From assembly GCF_001984175.1 (NCBI RefSeq), contig NZ_MTQP01000066.1:372001-436000 (forward strand): a stretch of DNA of 64,000 nt, given 5' to 3'. Shown here piece after piece: positions 9,501 through 17,812 of the stretch (within the stretch, counting starts at the first letter, position 1; each line of letters opens with the position of its first letter). Under the pieces are notes generated by a model. The model was not told the DNA's origin. It was given only the letters and a program-made list of their open reading frames with translations, and did not search any database. This stretch comes from Saccharothrix sp. ALI-22-I. Lineage in GTDB: Bacteria; Actinomycetota; Actinomycetes; Mycobacteriales; Pseudonocardiaceae. The position numbers were made by a program, and so were the translations under genes.

Positions 9501-9782
9501 GACCGGAACCGGGCGCACGCGGGCAGGCCGTTCGTGATCCCGGTGTACGCGCAGCGCAACGGGTCGCCGACGGCCACGGGTGTGCGCACGCCGGAGATCG
9601 AGGTGTCCTACGACGACGGCAAGTCGTGGCAGCGGGCCCGTGTGGGCAAGCTGGGTGAGCGTTGGCTGGCGTTGGTCGAGCACCCGGCCGACGCGAAGTT
9701 CGTGTCACTGCGGGCCAAGGCGCAGGACGCCGACGGCAACACGGTGGACGAGACGATCATCCGGGCGTACGGGCTGAAGTGA
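6549..9782 (+). CDS. Secreted S8 family (subtilisin-like) serine protease
   Basis: A 1077-residue exoprotease. The signal peptide spans about residues 1-35 (basic start, long Ala/Val core, ending AIA). A propeptide-like region with an I9-type segment follows (about 36-200). The S8 catalytic domain has Asp217 in AVLDTGVDQTHPDL, His249 in GHGTHVAAT, the oxyanion-region SAGNRGP, and Ser421 in GTSMAAPHVAGAA. About 600 further residues are beta-rich and include an Fn3-like stretch; they resemble the large actinomycete subtilases with accessory sandwich domains. GGGGGAG immediately before ATG 6549 fixes the start. It is monocistronic and ends at a strong hairpin. Confidence 0.93.
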   Translation: MAHRTLYMSRKVALAAAFVVAAAAVVVVNGPAIAETAQPQGFTAPASPDGEVTLLTGDRVTIRSGRPEVRPGPGREGVAFSLRTDVTGDLHVVPADAQTDLTAGRLDPRLFDVSALIRDGYDDTAGPVTPLIVTYDGPATGIAGTSDARALPSVNGYAMTADKSANFLAGARTAGVAKVWLDGPVRSTLDHSVGQVGAPQAWQSGHTGRGTTVAVLDTGVDQTHPDLADAVVESRNFTDSDTDDDRVGHGTHVAATITGSGKYQGVAPDSKVLNGKVLDDRGSGRDSTVIAGMEWAAAAGADVINMSLGSSLPSDGTDLLSQAVDRLTADTGALFVVSAGNRGPAAGTIGSPAAASSALTVGSVDRTDALADSSSRGPRPGDGAVKPEITAPGVGIVAARARNGTIGEPVGDSHVALSGTSMAAPHVAGAAAILAGQHPDWTADRLKTALTGSAEPNPARTVHEQGSGRLDVARAVRQSVTASPAVLNFGTALWPHHDDAPIVRTVTYANHGSTAITLRVDGEARGVDGRPAPGMVTASPSEVTVPAGGQADVTITTTTALDTPDGGYSGAVVASGDGTSVRTPLTVTKEIESYDVKLAFIDGEGQPTTAYSYRFDNLDRRERLLSYETGGALELRLPKGRYFFEAFVGTQQHGGALTAFPEPELVVSGKTELVMDARRGKQAAITLDKPDAQPGDVLMAIEILTEWGYTNSVTFGPTFAVQPWEPSSTSRPGRARFTVEAKLAQPDGTGRFHGSPYQYNVLWRHDGGVPDDLHRTFTDRDFAEVRTVSAAQGPGAFGFRNYLAAGPLPLRVTEYYTPGVPWTSMLSEMDPDTMYQHTKLHTALPREFEAGAPPRTEKWNAAVFSPAFPMGNEMWNERNGDYVYTNIPMFTDQAADRIGSSGSDQARTTLSRDGVVLAQTEADGYVAGAVPADKGTYELRAEVTRSGMWELSTSITSTWTFTSEHAETPTALPLLAVRFAPVLDDRNRAHAGRPFVIPVYAQRNGSPTATGVRTPEIEVSYDDGKSWQRARVGKLGERWLALVEHPADAKFVSLRAKAQDADGNTVDETIIRAYGLK

Positions 9783-9787
9783 CGTGG

Positions 9788-9828
9788 GCGGCCACCCCGG
9801 TCAGTGCTTACACGACCGGGGTGGCCGC
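9788..9828. terminator. Bidirectional terminator hairpin
   Basis: A perfect 15-bp stem (9788-9802 with 9814-9828) with an 11-nt loop, followed by TTTCG, lies between the convergent subtilase and the minus-strand gene ending at 9860. Confidence 0.85.
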
Positions 9829-9859
9829 TTTCGTCGATCGGCCGGCGATCAGCCGGTGG

Positions 9860-10384
9860 TCAGAGGTGGTCGTGCTCGTAGAGGCCGTCGTACTCGTCGC
9901 CTTCTTCGTTGAGCAGCCGGTAGCGGGGCGACAGTTCGGTCAGGCTGGTGCGCAGGCGGATCAGCAGCTCGTCGACCGGGACGCGGTCGAGGCCCAGTTC
10001 CGCCGAGACCTCGGCCTGGTGCCGGTCGATGTCCGGCTCGAACTCCGTCAACTCCGCGTGGGCGGACTCGAAGGCAGCGCGCATGGCGTCGAGGTCCGGC
10101 GCGCGGCCCACCACGTCGTGCCAGGTCGGCACACCGATGACGAGCTGGACCATGGCCGTCAGGTCAGCGGCGAGGATTCCGGCCGTGCCCTCGGAACTCG
10201 CGTACAGCACAGGTCCGCCGCACACGAAGAACGTGCCGCCCGAGGCGTCACCGGCAACGGGACGGAGTTCACCGCCCCACCCCGGTCGCACTGGTTCGAC
10301 GTGATCGAGGCGTTCGACGTCGAAGTCGAACTCGGCCGCCAACAACGCCGCGGCACGGGGATTTCCCTTGATGCGATCAAGCAC
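9860..10384 (-). CDS. Conserved actinobacterial hypothetical (SMI1/KNR4-like appearance)
   Basis: 174 residues starting MLDRIKGNPRAAALLAAE. The motif GDASGGTFFVCGGPVLYASSE, followed by ILAADLTAMVQLVIGVPTW, recurs in an uncharacterised actinomycete family. A glycine-rich 'GDGSGG-F' strand before a helix is reminiscent of SUKH/SMI1-like immunity folds, but this is a pattern impression only. The C-terminus is acidic (EEGDEYDGLYEHDHL). It lies 81 bp downstream of, and on the same strand as, the CBM2-kinase gene, so it could be cotranscribed with it. No toxin partner is visible. Confidence 0.6.
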   Translation of the reverse strand: MLDRIKGNPRAAALLAAEFDFDVERLDHVEPVRPGWGGELRPVAGDASGGTFFVCGGPVLYASSEGTAGILAADLTAMVQLVIGVPTWHDVVGRAPDLDAMRAAFESAHAELTEFEPDIDRHQAEVSAELGLDRVPVDELLIRLRTSLTELSPRYRLLNEEGDEYDGLYEHDHL

Positions 10385-10465
10385 GGGAGCACGATACGGA
10401 CCTTCGCCGCGATCCGCAGTCGGTTCGGCGGAGCCGCGCCGAGCGACCGGCCGCCGTTACCCGCC

Positions 10466-11797
10466 TTACTCACCGGATGTGCAGGTCACTTCCGGGCGCG
10501 GGAGGTCGGTGCCGCTGCCGGTGAAGCCGAAGGTGGTGGAGCCTTCCGCGGGGAGCACCGCGTTGTAGTTGGCGTTGCTGACGGTCACCGAAGTGGCGTC
10601 CTGGGTGAGCGTGCCGTCCCACAGGTTGCCGATGGTGTGGCCGGCGGGTTGTGACCAGGTCACCGTCCAGTCGGTGAGTTTGCGCGCGCCGGCGTTGTGC
10701 ACGGTGACCTGGACCTGGTAGCCGCCCTGCCAGGAGTTGATCACTTCGAAGCGTGCGTCGCAGCTGCGCGTCGCCGCGGTGGTGGTGGCGGTGGTGGTGG
10801 TCGTGGAGGTTGGGGATTGGGCGCTGTTGGCCTGTTCGCCGTCCTGCAGTGCGGTGCCGATCACGATGCCGCTGGCGACCAACGCCGCGGCGCCGGCGAC
10901 CGTCACGATCGTCCGCCATCGCACGCGGCGGGGTGCGGGGAGCAGCATCGTTCCACCGGGTGGCCGCACTTGCGCCGTGCCCGGCACCGACCGTCCTTCC
11001 GCGACCGCGGCCAGCAGGGTGTGCGCCTCGGCCATCGTCGGCCGTTGCGCCGGGTCGCGCCGCAGGATGCGCAGCAGCACCTCGGCCAGCGGGCCGTTCG
11101 ACCGGGGTGGCGTGATCTCCCCGGCGGACACCCGCCGCAGCAGCGCGTAGGGGTTGTCGACCGTCCCGAACGGCGGACCGCCCTCCAGCACCGCGTACAG
11201 CGTCGAGCCCAGGGAGAAGACGTCGGAGGCGAACGTCGCCTCCTCCCCCGCCGCCACCTCCGGCGCCAGGAACGCGGGCGTGCCGACGATGACGCGGGCG
11301 TCGCTCACCGTGCCTTCGCCGACGGCCCGGGCGATGCCGAAGTCGGCGATCTTCGCGGTGCCGTCCTCGGCGAGCAGGACGTTGAACGAGCTGACGTCCC
11401 GGTGCACGATGCTCGCGGCGTGCGCCGCCGCCAGCGCCGACGCCACCTGGCTGCCGATGGTGGCCACCAGCGCTTCCGGCAACGGCCCGCGCTCGGCGAT
11501 CAACTCCTGCAGGCTGCGCGACGGCAGGTACTCCAGCACCAGGCACGGCTTCCCGTCGTGCTCGACGACGTCGTGCACGCTGATCGCGTGCGGGTGCCGC
11601 AACCGCGCGGCAACCCGCCCCTCACGCACGATCCGCTCCACCGCGTCCGGCGAGTCCACGGCCGCGCTGAGGAACTTGACCGCGACCACCCGCCCGAGCC
11701 GCTCGTCGTGCGCCTGCCAGACCACCCCCATCGACCCGCGCCCGACCAGCGACACCAGCCGGTAACGCCCGGCGATGACCTCTCCCTGTTCCGGCAC
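10466..11797 (-). CDS. Ser/Thr protein kinase with extracellular CBM2-type domain
   Basis: A 443-residue membrane kinase. The kinase domain has GRGSMG (19-24), K41, HRD (132-134) and DFG (152-154). The catalytic loop reads HRDVSSFN: Ser136 replaces the Lys found in most Ser/Thr kinases (HRDxKPxN). The transmembrane helix is at about 296-317, followed by a Thr-rich linker (328-345). Residues 346-440 look like a family 2 carbohydrate-binding module: Cys346 and Cys439 can form the terminal disulfide, and conserved Trp occur in NSWQGGYQ, TDWTVTW and GNLWDG. CBM2 binds crystalline cellulose, chitin or xylan, so this is probably a polysaccharide-sensing receptor kinase. It diverges from the HAD-like gene. 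Confidence 0.92.
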   Translation of the reverse strand: MPEQGEVIAGRYRLVSLVGRGSMGVVWQAHDERLGRVVAVKFLSAAVDSPDAVERIVREGRVAARLRHPHAISVHDVVEHDGKPCLVLEYLPSRSLQELIAERGPLPEALVATIGSQVASALAAAHAASIVHRDVSSFNVLLAEDGTAKIADFGIARAVGEGTVSDARVIVGTPAFLAPEVAAGEEATFASDVFSLGSTLYAVLEGGPPFGTVDNPYALLRRVSAGEITPPRSNGPLAEVLLRILRRDPAQRPTMAEAHTLLAAVAEGRSVPGTAQVRPPGGTMLLPAPRRVRWRTIVTVAGAAALVASGIVIGTALQDGEQANSAQSPTSTTTTTATTTAATRSCDARFEVINSWQGGYQVQVTVHNAGARKLTDWTVTWSQPAGHTIGNLWDGTLTQDATSVTVSNANYNAVLPAEGSTTFGFTGSGTDLPRPEVTCTSGE

Positions 11798-11927
11798 AAC
11801 CCGACGCTACTGCGCCGAACCGCCCATCGGCCACCTGCGACGACCCCGGAGTTTCGGGGCAGCCGTAAACGGATGGACCGCTGTCGGGCCGGTGTCCGAC
11901 GATGTGGTCGACGGAGGTGAGGGGTCG

Positions 11928-12491
11928 ATGCGGGGACTGTTGTTGCTGGATGTGGACGGGCCGTTGAACCCGTACGCGGCGAAGCGGCATCGTCGTCCCG
12001 AGGGGTATCGCACGTTCCGGTACACGCGGCGTGGGGGTTGGTACTCGGGGCGGGACGCGCGGCGGTACAAGGGTGTGCGGGTGTGGCTCAACCCGGGGCA
12101 CGGCGCCCTGCTCCGGGAGTTGGCCGAGGACACGGGGCTGGAGTTGGTGTGGGCCACGACGTGGATGCACCTGGCGAACGCGCTCGTCGCGCCGGCCATC
12201 GGGCTGCCCGAACTGCCGGTGATCGAGTTCCCGGAGACCGACTACGACCGTGACGACGGGTGGGTGGCCGACGGGAACTGGAAGTGGCGGGCCGTTGCCG
12301 CGTACGCCGCCGGACGGCCGCTGGCGTGGTTGGACGACGAGCACGACGACGGATACCGCGAGGCACGCGCGTGGTTCGACCGGGACCGGGCGGGCGTCCC
12401 GACCAACCTGTGCCACGTCGACCCGCGGCACGGCGTGCGGTCGGAGCACCTGGACGGCATCCGGGCGTGGGCCGCCACGATGCCGCGTTGA
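11928..12491 (+). CDS. HAD-like protein
   Basis: 187 residues starting at ATG 11928, preceded by GGAGG ten bases upstream. The N-terminus MRGLLLLDVDGPLNPY carries the HAD motif I (D8, D10). Downstream, LVWATTW is a plausible motif II, and AWLDDEHDDGY supplies an acidic motif IV-like pair. The middle has several Trp and Arg residues and no large cap domain. HAD members are mostly phosphatases; the substrate is unknown. The gene diverges from the CBM2-kinase, with 130 bp between starts. Confidence 0.75.
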   Translation: MRGLLLLDVDGPLNPYAAKRHRRPEGYRTFRYTRRGGWYSGRDARRYKGVRVWLNPGHGALLRELAEDTGLELVWATTWMHLANALVAPAIGLPELPVIEFPETDYDRDDGWVADGNWKWRAVAAYAAGRPLAWLDDEHDDGYREARAWFDRDRAGVPTNLCHVDPRHGVRSEHLDGIRAWAATMPR

Positions 12492-12593
12492 CACGGGCGG
12501 CTCGTGGAGCCCGGTGAGAAGGGCTGCGGGCGATTCCTGGCGTGGGCGCTGGTGGCGGGACCGTGGCCGACGGCACTGTGGCGGCTGCCGGCG

Positions 12594-13355
12594 TCAGACT
12601 CGCGGCATCGCCTCGACCGGGATCCAGTCGAGGTGCTTGCCCGGTCGGTCGTCGCCGGAGGAGCGTCCGCGCAGGCGGCGGTTCAGCCAGGGCAGCACGT
12701 GCCGGCGGTAGTACCGGGCTTCGCCGAGCGCCGTGCGGGTGTCCGCAGGGTCTGGTTCGACCGCTTGTGCCGTCGTGGGGTGTCCGAGGGCGGTGAGCAC
12801 GAGGGCCGCGACGCGCTGGTGGCCGGTGGCGTTGAGGTGCAAGCGGTCCGGCGACCAGTAGGCGGGGCGGCGGATCTCCTCGTCGTTGAACACGTCGACG
12901 AACACCAGGCCGTTGCGCTCGGCCAGGTCGGCGACCGCCGAGGTCAGCGCCACGCCGCGACGGTGCACGGTGCGGCCGAAGGGCAGCCGGGCCGACGGGT
13001 CGGCGCCGCTGAGGAGGGTCAGCCGCACACCGGCGTCGAGGCAGCGCCGGACCGCCTGTTCGGTCAAGGCCACCAGCTGTGCGACGTCGATACCGGGTCG
13101 CATCATGTCGTTGCCGCCGCCGTTCAGCGTGACCAGCGTGGGCGGCGGCGACAGGGACAACGCCGCGTCGAGCTGTTCGGTGACGATCGGTTCGAGGAGA
13201 CGACCGCGGACGGCGAGGTTGGCGTACTGCACCGTCTCACCCAGGCCGGTGGCCAGTCCCGCCGCCACCAGGTCCGCCCAGCCCCGAGGCGACCCGTCGG
13301 GGAGCTCGTCGCCCACTCCCTCGGTGAAACTGTCGCCGATGGCCACGTAGCGCAC
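12594..13355 (-). CDS. SGNH/GDSL-type esterase
   Basis: 253 residues, GTG start. The four SGNH blocks are visible: IGDSFTEG (catalytic Ser9), ANLAVRG (Gly51), NGGGND (Asn82), and the C-terminal SPDRLHLN (Asp170, His173). No signal peptide is present, so it is probably cytoplasmic. Members hydrolyse ester bonds in lipids or acylated carbohydrates; specificity cannot be read here. The C-terminal 70 residues (ARYYRRHVLPWLNRRLRGR) are basic and extend past the core domain, as in many actinomycete homologues. Confidence 0.85.
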   Translation of the reverse strand: MRYVAIGDSFTEGVGDELPDGSPRGWADLVAAGLATGLGETVQYANLAVRGRLLEPIVTEQLDAALSLSPPPTLVTLNGGGNDMMRPGIDVAQLVALTEQAVRRCLDAGVRLTLLSGADPSARLPFGRTVHRRGVALTSAVADLAERNGLVFVDVFNDEEIRRPAYWSPDRLHLNATGHQRVAALVLTALGHPTTAQAVEPDPADTRTALGEARYYRRHVLPWLNRRLRGRSSGDDRPGKHLDWIPVEAMPRV

Positions 13356-13587
13356 TGCCGCTGCCTCTTCTCCTCGGTGTCGGCTTCCAGCCTAGCGATG
13401 CCTCGTGACCGATCCTGTGGTCGCTGTCCGGGTGGAGTGGATCAAGCCGTTTGCGCACCGCCCCGCCGTTGTCCGGCACGCGGCGGGTAACGGTGTGAGC
13501 GGGACGCTCGGTCTGCACGCCGAGCGGACCGACCTCGACGGGTCGGCCTCCGACCAACCGGAGATCAACGCGGAGATCGGTCGGAGC

Positions 13588-13623
13588 CCTCCGGTGGGCG
13601 GGACGGGGCCCGCCCACCGGAGG
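13588..13623 (-). terminator. Terminator of the long alpha-glucan transcription unit
   Basis: A perfect 15-bp stem (13588-13602 with 13609-13623, loop of 6 nt) begins 3 bp past the stop codon of the STAS gene, in the transcription direction of the minus-strand operon. Confidence 0.8.
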
Positions 13624-13626
13624 TCG

Positions 13627-13959
13627 TCAGGCCACGAGTGCCACCGTTGGAGCCGCCGGTGGCGCCAGCGTGCCGGCCAACCCGGACAGCCGGATCGTCT
13701 CCGCCACCGAGCCCCGCGCGCCGGTGATCTCGATCCTCAGGTCCGCCCCGGCGACCTGGTGCGCCATCAGCAGGCTGCGCAGGCCGGCCGTGGGCAGGGC
13801 CGTGAGGCGTTCGAGGTCGAACACCAGCCGCTGGACCGGCAGCAGCGCCACCGCGCTGATCAGCCGGTCCAGGCGGGACACCGCCTCGGGGCCCGCGTAA
13901 CCCGTCAGGGTCACGGTGACCTGGTCGTCGTCCATCTCCAACTTCGTGTACAGCGTCAT
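13627..13959 (-). CDS. STAS-domain protein (anti-anti-sigma-like)
   Basis: 110 residues, one STAS domain: MTLYTKLEMDDDQVTVTLTG, then RLVFDLERLTALPTAGLRSL and a C-terminal helix. In SpoIIAA-type antagonists the loop after the third strand is D-S-S-G with a phosphorylatable Ser; here it reads ALPTAGL, so the usual phosphoserine is replaced by Thr57 or absent. Its ATG overlaps the TGA of glgX (ATGA), indicating translational coupling. Its place at the end of a carbohydrate operon is unusual; it may regulate the operon or a sigma factor, but no anti-sigma partner is nearby. Confidence 0.8.
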   Translation of the reverse strand: MTLYTKLEMDDDQVTVTLTGYAGPEAVSRLDRLISAVALLPVQRLVFDLERLTALPTAGLRSLLMAHQVAGADLRIEITGARGSVAETIRLSGLAGTLAPPAAPTVALVA

Positions 13960-15959
13960 CCCTGCACTCCTCCTCGCGGGGCGGCGGTGAGCACCAGGAC
14001 CGAGCGGGGCCCCGCGGTGATCCGGTCCTGGTCGGGCACTTCCCGGTGGACGTCGGACGTGTCGACGAACAGTCGCCACTCCCGGTCTTCCGGCAACGGG
14101 GGCAAGGTGATGTCCACCGGCTCCCAGAAGGCGTTGGCGGCGAGGAAGACCTCGTCGTCCGGCGCGGAGAACGTCACGGCCACCACCCGGCTCTCCGGCG
14201 ACTCGTCCGGCGTGTGCCACTCGACGCCGTCGAACGTGTCGCGCCGCAGTGCCGGGTGCGCCTGCCGGAACGCGATCAGCGACCGGGTGAACTCCAGCAG
14301 CCCGGCGTTGCGCGCGGCCTGCTCCCAATCGACCCACGACAGCTCGTCGTCGTGGCAGTAGGCGTTGTTGTTGCCCTGCTGGGTGCGGCCGAACTCGTCG
14401 CCCGCCACCAGCATCGGCACGCCCCGGCTGAGCAGCAGCAGCGTCAACGCGTTGCGGGTCAGCCGCTCGCGCAGGGCCAGCACCTCCGGGTCCGACGTCG
14501 GGCCCTCGTGACCGCAGTTCCACGAGTGGTTGGTCCGCTCGCCGTCCCGGTTGTGCTCGCCGTTGCGCTCGTTGTGCTTCTCGTTGTACGAGAACAGGTC
14601 CGCCAGGGTGAACCCGTCGTGGGAGGTCACGAAGTTCACCGACGTCAGCGGCCCCCGGTCGCCGTAGAGATCGGGCGAACCGCTCAGGCGCCGCACGAGC
14701 TCGCCCGCCACGCCCGCGTCACCCTTGACGAAACGCCGCACGGTGTCGCGGTACCGCCCGTTCCACTCCGCCCACCGCCCGGCCGCGGGGAACGACCCGA
14801 CCTGGTACAGCCCGGCCGCGTCCCACGCCTCGGCGATGAGCTTGGTGTCGCGCAGCAGCGGGTCCGCCTCGATCGCCCGCAGCAGCGGCGGATCGGTGAG
14901 CGGTGTGCCGTCGGGCCCGCGGGTGAGCGCCGCCGCGAGGTCGAATCGGAACCCGTCCACGTGGTACTCCGACACCCAGAACCGCAGGCAGTCCAGGATG
15001 AACTCGACCACCTGCGGGTGGTTGGCGTTCACCGTGTTGCCCGTGCCGCTGTAGTTGCGGTACCGCCCGTCGGGGTCCAGCAGGTAGAACACCTCGTTGT
15101 CCAAGCCGCGCAACGAGATCGTCGGCCCGTTGTCGTCGCCTTCGGCGGTGTGGTTGAACACGACGTCCAGCACCACCTCGATCCCCGCCCGGTGCAACGA
15201 CTTCACCATCGACTTCAGCTCGACCGAGGCGTCCCCGGTGGACGCGTACCCGGCCTTGGGCGCGAAGAAGCCGACCGTGTTGTACCCCCAGTAGTTCCAC
15301 AGCGCCTGCCTCGCCACCGGGTCGAACCGGTCGTTGGCCAGTTCGTCGAACTCGAACACCGGCAGCAGTTCGACGCAGTTGACCCCGAGGGAGCGGAGGT
15401 GGCCGATCTTCTCGGCCACCCCCGCATAGGTGCCGGGCCCGGCCACCCCGGACGACGGGTGGCGGGTGAACCCGCGCACGTGCAACTCGTACACGACGAG
15501 ATCGCGCGCGGGCAGCCCCAGCGGACGGTCGCCCTCCCAGTCGAACCCGCCCGCCACGACCCGGCCGCGGTACCGGAACCCCTCGAACGGCTGCCGAGGA
15601 CCGCCCCACCGCTCGCCGCCACCGCCGATGGCGCGGGTGTACGGGTCGGCCACGACGCGCCGGGGGTCGTAGCGGTCACCCGGACCGCTCGGACCCCACA
15701 CCCGGTAGCCGTACTCCAGGTCGTCCGGCTCCAGGCCCCGCACCGTCATCGCGTGCACGCCGCCGATCCGGCACTCCGGTGGGAACGGCACCTCGGCGAA
15801 CGGCTCCGCCGCGCCGGTCCGGTACAGCACCAGCGACACCGCCGTCGCACCGGAGGACCGGACCGCGAACGAGATCCCGCCCGGCACCACCCGTGCGCCC
15901 AGCGGCTGCGGCGGCGCGGGCGCCACGGTCAGCCCGGCCGCCGTCAGCTCTGCCTTCAT
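13956..15959 (-). CDS. glgX: Glycogen debranching enzyme GlgX
   Basis: 667 residues, GH13 isoamylase-type alpha-1,6-glucosidase. An N-terminal CBM48-like sandwich (about 15-120) is followed by the GH13 barrel: VVYELHVRGFT, DVVFNHTAEG, DGFRFDLAAA (nucleophile D340), LIAEAWDA (acid/base E377), and SHDGFTL (D448), then a C-terminal beta domain. The WNYWGYN and NHSWNCGHEG signatures are typical of GlgX. It hydrolyses alpha-1,6 branches of trimmed alpha-glucan and opposes GlgB. ATG 15959 follows a GGGGGGAGAAGAGG ribosome site; the AGE-epimerase gene ends 35 bp upstream. Confidence 0.94.
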   Translation of the reverse strand: MKAELTAAGLTVAPAPPQPLGARVVPGGISFAVRSSGATAVSLVLYRTGAAEPFAEVPFPPECRIGGVHAMTVRGLEPDDLEYGYRVWGPSGPGDRYDPRRVVADPYTRAIGGGGERWGGPRQPFEGFRYRGRVVAGGFDWEGDRPLGLPARDLVVYELHVRGFTRHPSSGVAGPGTYAGVAEKIGHLRSLGVNCVELLPVFEFDELANDRFDPVARQALWNYWGYNTVGFFAPKAGYASTGDASVELKSMVKSLHRAGIEVVLDVVFNHTAEGDDNGPTISLRGLDNEVFYLLDPDGRYRNYSGTGNTVNANHPQVVEFILDCLRFWVSEYHVDGFRFDLAAALTRGPDGTPLTDPPLLRAIEADPLLRDTKLIAEAWDAAGLYQVGSFPAAGRWAEWNGRYRDTVRRFVKGDAGVAGELVRRLSGSPDLYGDRGPLTSVNFVTSHDGFTLADLFSYNEKHNERNGEHNRDGERTNHSWNCGHEGPTSDPEVLALRERLTRNALTLLLLSRGVPMLVAGDEFGRTQQGNNNAYCHDDELSWVDWEQAARNAGLLEFTRSLIAFRQAHPALRRDTFDGVEWHTPDESPESRVVAVTFSAPDDEVFLAANAFWEPVDITLPPLPEDREWRLFVDTSDVHREVPDQDRITAGPRSVLVLTAAPRGGVQG

Positions 15960-15994
15960 CCTCTTCTCCCCCCGTGGTAGGTCCCGTGGCGGTG

Positions 15995-17812
15995 TCAGGA
16001 CGCGACGAGCCGCGCCCGCACCTTCACCGACGACGTGGCATCCGGCAGTCGGACGGTCAGGCCCTCCGGGTCGAAGCCGTCCCACGGCCTGCCGTCGATT
16101 TCCACCGACTGCAGCCGCACCGAGCCGGGCGGCAGGGCGTCCGGCGCCACCCGCAGCACCCGGTCGGCGAACCCGTCCGGCCGGGGCCGGAACCACAGGT
16201 CCAGCGCCTGGCCGCGGACGAGCAACCGGTCGTAGACCTCCGCCAGGTAGCACAGCTCGGCGGAGTGGTACATCGACATGGAGTGGCTGCCCTTGAGCCG
16301 TTCCGTGCCCAGCAGGTACGGCGTCCCGTCGGCGAGGACCATGAAGTACACGCCGCCCTCGTCGTGGTCCAGGAAGAACGCGTTGTAGAAAGCCGCGGAC
16401 TCCCGCGCGTGCCGCAGGAACTCCGCCTCGCCGGTGTTCCCGGCGAGCACCAGGTAGGCCAGGATGCCCTGCTCCTGCTGCCACCACGCCTTGCGGTCGT
16501 GCCAGGTCAGCCGGTGGCCTGGCACACCGGCGCGCGGCATCCGCTCCATCACGTCGTACCAGCCGCCGCGCTGGGTGTCCCCGGCGACGGCGGGCATGGT
16601 CTCGGCGATGGTCCGGGCCAGTTTGGTGTAGGTGTCCTTGGGCCGGATCGCGTTCATCCGCATCAGGTTCCAGGCGATCTTGAGGTTGTGCCCCACCACC
16701 GCGCGGTCCTGCTGCCAGGCCCACTCGCGGTCCGGCGTCCAGTCCGCGTGGAACCGCTCCTGCACGAACGGGCTCGCCGGGTCCGGGAAGTGCTCCACGA
16801 TCAGGTCGAAGCACTCCTGGAGCATCTCGGCGTCCTGCCGCCGCCCGGTGGCCAGGAACAGGTTGATCAGGAACGCCGGGGCGTGGTCGCCGATCGAGTT
16901 CCAGTTCTTCCGGGACCTGTTGGCGCCCAACGACTCGTGGTCCGGCGACAGGTGCACGGGGTCGATGTGCGAGTAGTACCCGCCGCGCGCCTCGTCGCGG
17001 AAGAACCGGTGGAACAGCCGCACGGTGGCGTCGACGTCGTCCAGGATCTCCGGGTCGCCGGTGATCCGGTACGTCTGCGTGGGCCCGGCCAGGGCGTAGA
17101 TCTGCTCGTACGCCGGGATGGACCGGAAGTCGTCGCCGAACTCGGAGGAGAACAGCTTCGTCTCCACGCCGTCGGCGACGTCGATGCCGTGGTACCAGTA
17201 GACGACGTCGTTCTCCGGGTCGGCGAACCGCAGGTGGTCGCGCAGGTACTTGGTGCCGCGCTCGGCGATGTCGAGGAAATCGTCCTCGCCGGTGAGCAGG
17301 AACGCCGACGCCATCCCGTACACCAGGCGCGATATGGTGTCGGTCTCCTGCACGTGCCGTCCGCTCTTGTCGCCGCCCAGCCGCAGGATCGTGCGGTAGT
17401 CGGCGAAGTCCGCCTCGCCCGTCCCGAACTGCGCGGTCCGGTAGAACGCGGCCAGCTCCCGCAGTTGGCGGGTCCACCAGCCGGGGCGGGCGAACGCGTA
17501 CTCCCCCGCCTCGCGGTCCAGGAACACGATCCGGGTGGCGTCGAAGACGTGCCCCTCGCCGGTCGGCGAGTAGATGCCGTGCACCAGCACGTGCCGTCCG
17601 GGCGTCAGCAGTTCCAGTCGGCGTGAGGTGAGGTCGGTGTGCGGCTCGCCGAGGTTGCGCAGCAGCTCGGCGGACGCCCGGTCCACGCCCACCCGCACCG
17701 GGCGCCCGTCGCTGGTCCGCAGGTCCACCAGCTCCCGGTCCGGGTGCACCGCGGTGACGTAGCCCGCGACCAGGTCCGAGATCCGCACGTGTGCCAAGGG
17801 GTCAGCGGCCAC
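15995..17812 (-). CDS. AGE family epimerase/isomerase with N-terminal extension
   Basis: 605 residues, against roughly 400 for typical N-acylglucosamine 2-epimerases. The first 100 residues form a beta-rich, OB-like extension (VTAVHPDRELVDLRTSDGRP, HVLVHGIYSPTGEGHVFD). The rest is an alpha/alpha toroid with repeated Trp/Tyr/His motifs, such as GGYYSHIDP, GHNLKIAWNL, KAWWQQEQGILAYL and GSHSMSMYHSAEL. AGE members epimerise or isomerise sugars (GlcNAc/ManNAc, cellobiose, mannose/fructose) using paired His residues. The substrate here is unknown; a disaccharide or modified sugar from the alpha-glucan pathway is plausible. GTG 17812 overlaps the end of the PfpI gene by 11 bp. Confidence 0.85.
   Translation of the reverse strand: MAADPLAHVRISDLVAGYVTAVHPDRELVDLRTSDGRPVRVGVDRASAELLRNLGEPHTDLTSRRLELLTPGRHVLVHGIYSPTGEGHVFDATRIVFLDREAGEYAFARPGWWTRQLRELAAFYRTAQFGTGEADFADYRTILRLGGDKSGRHVQETDTISRLVYGMASAFLLTGEDDFLDIAERGTKYLRDHLRFADPENDVVYWYHGIDVADGVETKLFSSEFGDDFRSIPAYEQIYALAGPTQTYRITGDPEILDDVDATVRLFHRFFRDEARGGYYSHIDPVHLSPDHESLGANRSRKNWNSIGDHAPAFLINLFLATGRRQDAEMLQECFDLIVEHFPDPASPFVQERFHADWTPDREWAWQQDRAVVGHNLKIAWNLMRMNAIRPKDTYTKLARTIAETMPAVAGDTQRGGWYDVMERMPRAGVPGHRLTWHDRKAWWQQEQGILAYLVLAGNTGEAEFLRHARESAAFYNAFFLDHDEGGVYFMVLADGTPYLLGTERLKGSHSMSMYHSAELCYLAEVYDRLLVRGQALDLWFRPRPDGFADRVLRVAPDALPPGSVRLQSVEIDGRPWDGFDPEGLTVRLPDATSSVKVRARLVAS

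Noticed and set aside
7995..9683. Minus-strand frame of about 560 codons opposite the subtilase
   Set aside because: Arg/His-rich mirror sequence of a clearly coding strand with complete catalytic triad.
14046..17626. Plus-strand frames of over 600 codons opposite glgX and the AGE epimerase
   Set aside because: No recognisable domains; the minus strand carries all catalytic motifs.
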